DNA of 8,876 bases from Candidatus Fischerbacteria bacterium RBG_13_37_8 (GTDB lineage Bacteria; Acidobacteriota; HRBIN11; MFGW01), in NCBI GenBank assembly GCA_001780385.1, contig MFGW01000186.1, positions 9,073 to 17,948 of the forward strand, given 5' to 3'. Every line of letters begins with the position of its first letter. Position 1 is the first letter of the stretch. The notes beneath the pieces were generated by a model. That model saw nothing but the letters and a program-made list of their open reading frames with translations, did no database searches and had not been told where the DNA came from. Positions 7,458-8,876 of the stretch are shown here, piece by piece. A program made the translations under genes and the position numbers.

Positions 7458-7565
7458 CTGTCATTGTGAGTTTGCCGGAGGCAAACGTGACAATCTGTAA
7501 TGGACTATTAGAAGCATATACATTACGGATTATTACGCTTTGCTTCGCAAAGCTCACAATGACAG
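7458..7565. repeat. REP/BIME-like inverted pair of hairpins
   Basis: Two 45-bp arms (7458-7502 and 7521-7565) are inverted copies matching at 35 of 45 positions, with an 18-nt spacer. Both begin CTGTCATTGTGAG and end GTAATG. Each arm holds its own 7-bp stem with a 3-nt loop at the same place: 7470-7486 (GTTTGCC/GGCAAAC) and 7537-7553 (GCTTTGC/GCAAAGC). Six of the ten differences between the arms form three compensatory base-pair changes. The sequence TCATTGTGAG together with GAAGCAATCC just before it (7441-7450) resembles the widespread TCATTGCGAG...GAAGCAATC family of dispersed bacterial repeats; that family link is from memory. Confidence 0.75.
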
Positions 7566-7585
7566 TGCCATCAAGAATTGCCACG

Positions 7586-7616
7586 TACGGGCGGACAAGC
7601 AGTTCCGCCCCTACAG
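7586..7616 (-). repeat. GTAGGGGC-type palindromic repeat, copy 1 (minus orientation)
   Basis: Read on the minus strand it begins CTGTAGGGGCGGA and closes with TCCGCCC, giving a 7-bp stem (7589-7595 with 7604-7610) and an 8-nt loop. The same 10-mer CTGTAGGGGC opens a second, shorter copy in the other orientation at 7741. Short GTAGGGGC palindromes are dispersed in many environmental bacterial genomes; the family attribution is an inference. Confidence 0.55.
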
Positions 7617-7629
7617 TTTATATCTGCTA

Positions 7630-7659
7630 TTGACAAGCAATTTTAATTAAGAGTATCCT
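7630..7659 (+). promoter_or_regulatory. Possible sigma70-type promoter of the octahaem cytochrome gene
   Basis: A perfect TTGACA (7630-7635) is followed after 18 bp by TATCCT (7654-7659, four of six consensus bases). Transcription would begin near 7666, leaving a leader of about 115 nt that starts with a perfect 7-bp hairpin. The prediction rests on consensus match only. Confidence 0.42.
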
Positions 7660-7664
7660 TTGAT

Positions 7665-7698
7665 TTCAAGGAAACCTTGAATTTTGTGTTTACACAAA
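7665..7698 (+). other. Two adjacent small hairpins in the presumed cytochrome leader
   Basis: TTCAAGG-AAA-CCTTGAA (7665-7681) is a perfect 7-bp stem with a 3-nt loop; TTTGTGT-TT-ACACAAA (7683-7698) is a perfect 7-bp palindromic stem with only 2 nt between the arms. They lie at the predicted 5' end of the transcript. No T-run follows, so they do not look like a terminator. They could stabilise the mRNA or mark a repeat boundary. Confidence 0.4.
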
Positions 7699-7740
7699 TT
7701 AATAAAAATGAAGACAAAGCATTATTTTTTGCTAGTTCTG

Positions 7741-7762
7741 CTGTAGGGGCAGACTCCCTACA
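7741..7762 (+). repeat. GTAGGGGC-type palindromic repeat, copy 2 (truncated)
   Basis: It begins CTGTAGGGGC, the reverse complement of 7607-7616, and forms a perfect 7-bp stem TGTAGGG/CCCTACA (7742-7748 with 7756-7762) with a 7-nt loop. It ends 5 nt before the AGGAGGT ribosome site (7768-7774) of the cytochrome gene, so the hairpin would lie directly ahead of the ribosome-binding region in the mRNA. Confidence 0.5.
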
Positions 7763-7780
7763 AAAACAGGAGGTAATTGA

Positions 7781-8839
7781 ATGAACAAATCTTATACTGC
7801 AATATTGATTTGTGCGGTGATGCTGGTTGGTCTTCTGGTTATTATTTCTGCTGAAGAGAAAAAAGGACCACCAGACAAGAATTTTTATGAGAAAAGCCTT
7901 CACTTTACAGCTAATGGCTTACGATACTGGTACAGCAAAGAACAGGGTGGCATGGAAAAAATAACAGGAGTACCTATCGAAGAAGTGAATTGCACAAAAT
8001 GTCACGTGGAATCATGTGATGCCTGTCATGTAAAAGAAGTAGATGGCAAGCCATTCTATTCGACAGATGTAGCGCGTAGTGAAGCGCCTTGTCGTGAATG
8101 TCATGGCTACGGTGGACCACAAAAGGACGAAGAAGGAAAAGAAATACCGATAACCGATGTGCATTTTCTGAAAGGCATGAAATGCATGGATTGCCACACT
8201 ATACGTGAAATACATGGTGACGGCACACTCTATAATTCCGCCGCACAGGAGGGTGCACTCGATGCAAAATGCGAAAATTGCCACAGTAAATTAACAAAGA
8301 GCGCCAGTCATTCGGTTCATAAAGAAAAATTGGATTGCCTGGCATGCCATGTGCTCGAAAGACCTTCCTGTCATAATTGTCATTTCGATACACGTATTGC
8401 AGAGAAAAAGAGTAAAGCGCTCCAATTTAAAAATCTGCATTTCCTGGTTAATCAGAAAGGGAAAGTAACTCTCGCCACTATGCTGACATTTGTCTATAAG
8501 AATCAGCCGATGATTTCATTTGGACCTAAATTCACCCATGATGTGCGAAAAGAAGGAAGAAAATGTGATGATTGTCATAATGCTGAATTACTGAAAAAAG
8601 TCAAGGATAACAAGCTGGTTCTTGCAACATATGAGAAAGACGAAATGAAAAATGTGGAGGGAGTAATACCGGTGGTTGATGGATTTAATTGGAATTTGTT
8701 CTGGTTGAATTTGGAAAATGAAAAATGGGTGCTCATTACAAATGCTCCGGCGCCAATCGTTCGTTATTCCCGTTATTGCACACCCCTGACACAAGAACAA
8801 CTTGATAAAATGATCACCGTTTCTAAAAGAAAAAAATAG
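7781..8839 (+). CDS. Exported octahaem c-type cytochrome
   Basis: The product has 352 residues. Residues 1-24 form a signal peptide (MNKSYT, then a hydrophobic run ending IISA, cut before EEKK). Eight haem-binding motifs follow: CTKCH 71, CDACH 79, CRECH 104, CMDCH 135, CENCH 164, CLACH 186, CHNCH 197 and CDDCH 262. Non-motif histidines at 41, 128, 145, 177, 180, 220 and 253 could serve as distal ligands, so mostly bis-His coordination is plausible. There is no CxxCK motif as in NrfA or octahaem tetrathionate reductase, and the protein is shorter than hydroxylamine oxidoreductase and other catalytic octahaem enzymes (about 450-550 residues), so an electron-transfer role in the periplasm is more likely than catalysis. 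A haem-free tail of about 85 residues (267-352) contains several aromatic residues (NWNLFWLN). AGGAGGT lies 6 nt before the ATG. The gene is divergent from the Kelch gene. No specific function can be assigned. Confidence 0.92.
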   Translation: MNKSYTAILICAVMLVGLLVIISAEEKKGPPDKNFYEKSLHFTANGLRYWYSKEQGGMEKITGVPIEEVNCTKCHVESCDACHVKEVDGKPFYSTDVARSEAPCRECHGYGGPQKDEEGKEIPITDVHFLKGMKCMDCHTIREIHGDGTLYNSAAQEGALDAKCENCHSKLTKSASHSVHKEKLDCLACHVLERPSCHNCHFDTRIAEKKSKALQFKNLHFLVNQKGKVTLATMLTFVYKNQPMISFGPKFTHDVRKEGRKCDDCHNAELLKKVKDNKLVLATYEKDEMKNVEGVIPVVDGFNWNLFWLNLENEKWVLITNAPAPIVRYSRYCTPLTQEQLDKMITVSKRKK

Positions 8840-8876
8840 AAGCAATACATAAAAGGTACATAAATAAACGCAATGG
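8840..8876. other. Short downstream tail without a recognisable gene
   Basis: The 37 bases after the cytochrome stop codon are A-rich. There is no hairpin with a T-run, so no intrinsic terminator is visible. An ATG at 8873 lacks a convincingly spaced ribosome site. Confidence 0.5.

Noticed and set aside
7439..7633. Plus-strand open frame of 64 codons starting at TTG with an AAGGAG-like sequence before it
   Set aside because: Nearly all of it is the inverted hairpin pair and the GTAGGGGC repeat, so the openness and the product come from repeat DNA.
7681..7700. Relation between TGTTTACACAAATT here and the TGTTTACAAATTTG palindrome at 1829
   Set aside because: The match is short and AT-rich, without the GGGGACAGG arms, so it is probably coincidence.
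8012..8845. Several minus-strand open frames of 64-90 codons
   Set aside because: They are antisense to the cytochrome gene, whose eight CxxCH motifs settle the coding strand.

Overview
The window comes from a moderately AT-rich bacterial chromosome, probably a Gram-negative anaerobe or facultative anaerobe. The evidence is an eight-haem c-type cytochrome with a Sec-type signal peptide, two secreted repeat-rich proteins, and several families of small non-coding palindromic repeats of the kind common in environmental genomes such as anammox planctomycetes, Nitrospirota, Acidobacteriota and deltaproteobacterial lineages. No rRNA, tRNA or marker gene is present, so the taxonomic statement is only a guess.

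Layout. Positions 1-1704 (minus strand) hold the first 568 codons of a secreted right-handed beta-helix protein with an IPT/TIG domain and a C-terminal motif of the 'choice-anchor Q' type; the gene runs off the left edge. A 166-bp gap (1705-1870) carries a good sigma70-type promoter for that gene and a 46-bp palindromic repeat. Positions 1871-7183 (minus strand) encode a 1,770-residue secreted protein: signal peptide, unrecognised N-terminal domain, 14 Kelch-type propeller repeats, then fibronectin-III-like and MAM-like modules, partly duplicated and rich in cysteine. Positions 7184-7780 form a divergent intergenic region crowded with small repeats: a 115-bp MITE-like element with a 10-bp target duplication, a 108-bp inverted pair of hairpins with compensatory changes, two fragments of a GTAGGGGC repeat in opposite orientation, and two small leader hairpins. 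Positions 7781-8839 (plus strand) encode a 352-residue cytochrome with eight CxxCH motifs. The last 37 bases show no gene.

How it fits together. The two minus-strand genes both encode exported proteins built from repeats, with no catalytic domain I can recognise; they look like surface or extracellular binding proteins. Each appears to have its own promoter, and the two promoters share an 11-base stretch over the -35 region. The cytochrome is transcribed divergently and would act in periplasmic electron transfer; no functional link to the surface proteins can be shown. I do not see a clear new multi-gene system. The most unusual material is the repeat architecture of the 597-bp intergenic region and the domain build of the large Kelch protein.
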